NCBI GenBank assembly: GCA_040226215.1 | Contig: JAVKFF010000222.1 | Location: 1 to 13,502 of the forward strand | Direction of reading: 5' to 3' | Origin: JAVKFF01 sp040226215 | GTDB lineage: Bacteria; Pseudomonadota; Alphaproteobacteria; DSM-16000; Inquilinaceae | Length of the DNA stretch: 13,502 nt | Part shown: positions 13,026-13,502 of the stretch, one piece after another | Layout of the letters: every line of letters starts with the position of its first letter | Numbering within the stretch: the first letter of the stretch is position 1 | The notes under the pieces: model-generated | Told to the model about the DNA's origin: nothing | The model's input: only the letters and a program-made list of their open reading frames with translations | Database searches by the model: none | Program-made: the position numbers and the translations under genes

Positions 13026-13037
13026 GCCGCCGGCGGC
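13026..13037. repeat. 12-bp palindrome between tsaC and the acyl-CoA dehydrogenase gene
   Basis: GCCGCCGGCGGC is a perfect palindrome 20 bp after the tsaC stop. It has no T-run and could be an operator, a weak stem or simply a product of high G+C content. Confidence 0.25.
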
Positions 13038-13088
13038 TAGAGTCCGCTGCTCGACCATCAGGCCGCCGAACCCGAGGAGAACCCGACG

Positions 13089-13502
13089 ATGAGCGCATAT
13101 GCCGCCCCGGTCCGCGACATGGTCTTCGCGCTCGACGAACTGGCCGGCCTGAAACGGCTGGCCACCCTGCCCGGCTACGAGGAGGCGACGGAAGACCTGG
13201 TGCGGGCGGTACTGGCGGAGGCTGGGCGCTTCGCCGGTGATGTCTTCGCTCCCACCAACAGCGCCGGCGACCGCACGCCGGCCGCCCTGGAAAACGGGGT
13301 GGTGCGCACCTCGCCCGGCTTCCGGGACGCCTACCGGCACTATGTCGAGGCCGGCTGGAACGCCATGCCCTTCGAGCCCGAGCATGGCGGCCAGGGCCTG
13401 ACCTGGTCTGTCACCATGTCGGTGCTGGAGATGCTCAACAGCTCCAATATGGAGCTCAGACTCTTCACGATCCTGAAATTCGGCGCGGTGGAGGCGATCG
13501 CC
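13089..13502 (+). CDS. Acyl-CoA dehydrogenase (DmdC/FadE-like), 5' part only
   Basis: The frame is open from ATG 13089 to the right edge (138 codons); GAGGAG about eight bases upstream supports the start. The N-terminus MSAYAAPVRDMVFALDELAGL, followed by EEATEDLVRAVLAEAGRFAGDVFAPTN and then GWNAMPFEPEHGGQGLTWSV, is the standard opening of the long acyl-CoA dehydrogenases (about 595 residues) with an AcdN-type N-terminal extension. Members include 3-methylmercaptopropionyl-CoA dehydrogenase DmdC and medium/long-chain beta-oxidation enzymes. The FAD-binding and catalytic Glu regions lie beyond the window, so substrate cannot be judged. In such genomes this gene often comes with acetyl-CoA acetyltransferase and 3-hydroxyacyl-CoA dehydrogenase genes downstream. 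Confidence 0.9.
   Translation, partial: MSAYAAPVRDMVFALDELAGLKRLATLPGYEEATEDLVRAVLAEAGRFAGDVFAPTNSAGDRTPAALENGVVRTSPGFRDAYRHYVEAGWNAMPFEPEHGGQGLTWSVTMSVLEMLNSSNMELRLFTILKFGAVEAIA

Overview
The window comes from a high-GC Gram-negative chromosome, most likely an alphaproteobacterium of the Rhodospirillales kind. This is inferred from the G/C-rich third codon positions, an alphaproteobacterial-type XRE regulator, a PAS_5-like domain, and the form II CoxL, Sua5-type TsaC and long-chain-type acyl-CoA dehydrogenase genes. Genus cannot be read from the sequence.

Left part (1-5500), accessory in character. A minus-strand gene running off the left edge encodes an exported-looking, extremely acidic protein with a 14-residue Asp/Ala/Ser repeat and an Ala-Asp dipeptide tract. 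About 1 kb of gene-poor DNA with small tandem repeats follows, then a second small minus-strand gene (81 aa) sharing short motifs with the first. Next come a periplasmic TPR protein with a peptidoglycan-binding-like tail, a 528 bp structured intergenic region, an XRE regulator, and a RadC/JAMM protein carrying an N-terminal PAS-like domain. Three genes here (609-, 2341+, 3580+) share a TTG(A)GGGGGGAAG leader at the start codon.

Middle part (5500-7500). A GNAT-like hypothetical gene (minus), a 37-residue single-pass membrane protein (plus), and a YedK/HMCES-type SRAP protein (minus). The stop codons of the last two lie in one shared hairpin.

Right part (7500-13502), more core-like. A molybdopterin-binding large subunit of the form II CO dehydrogenase/xanthine dehydrogenase family stands without its medium and small subunits and is followed closely by a cysQ-like PAP phosphatase. 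An A+T-rich orphan gene of 124 codons comes next, then a small ParA-type ATPase (minus), a divergent Sua5-type threonylcarbamoyl-AMP synthase, and the start of a DmdC-like acyl-CoA dehydrogenase cut by the right edge.

The best candidate for something undescribed is the regulator plus PAS-RadC pair with its structured control region, set beside the acidic repeat protein and its small relative.
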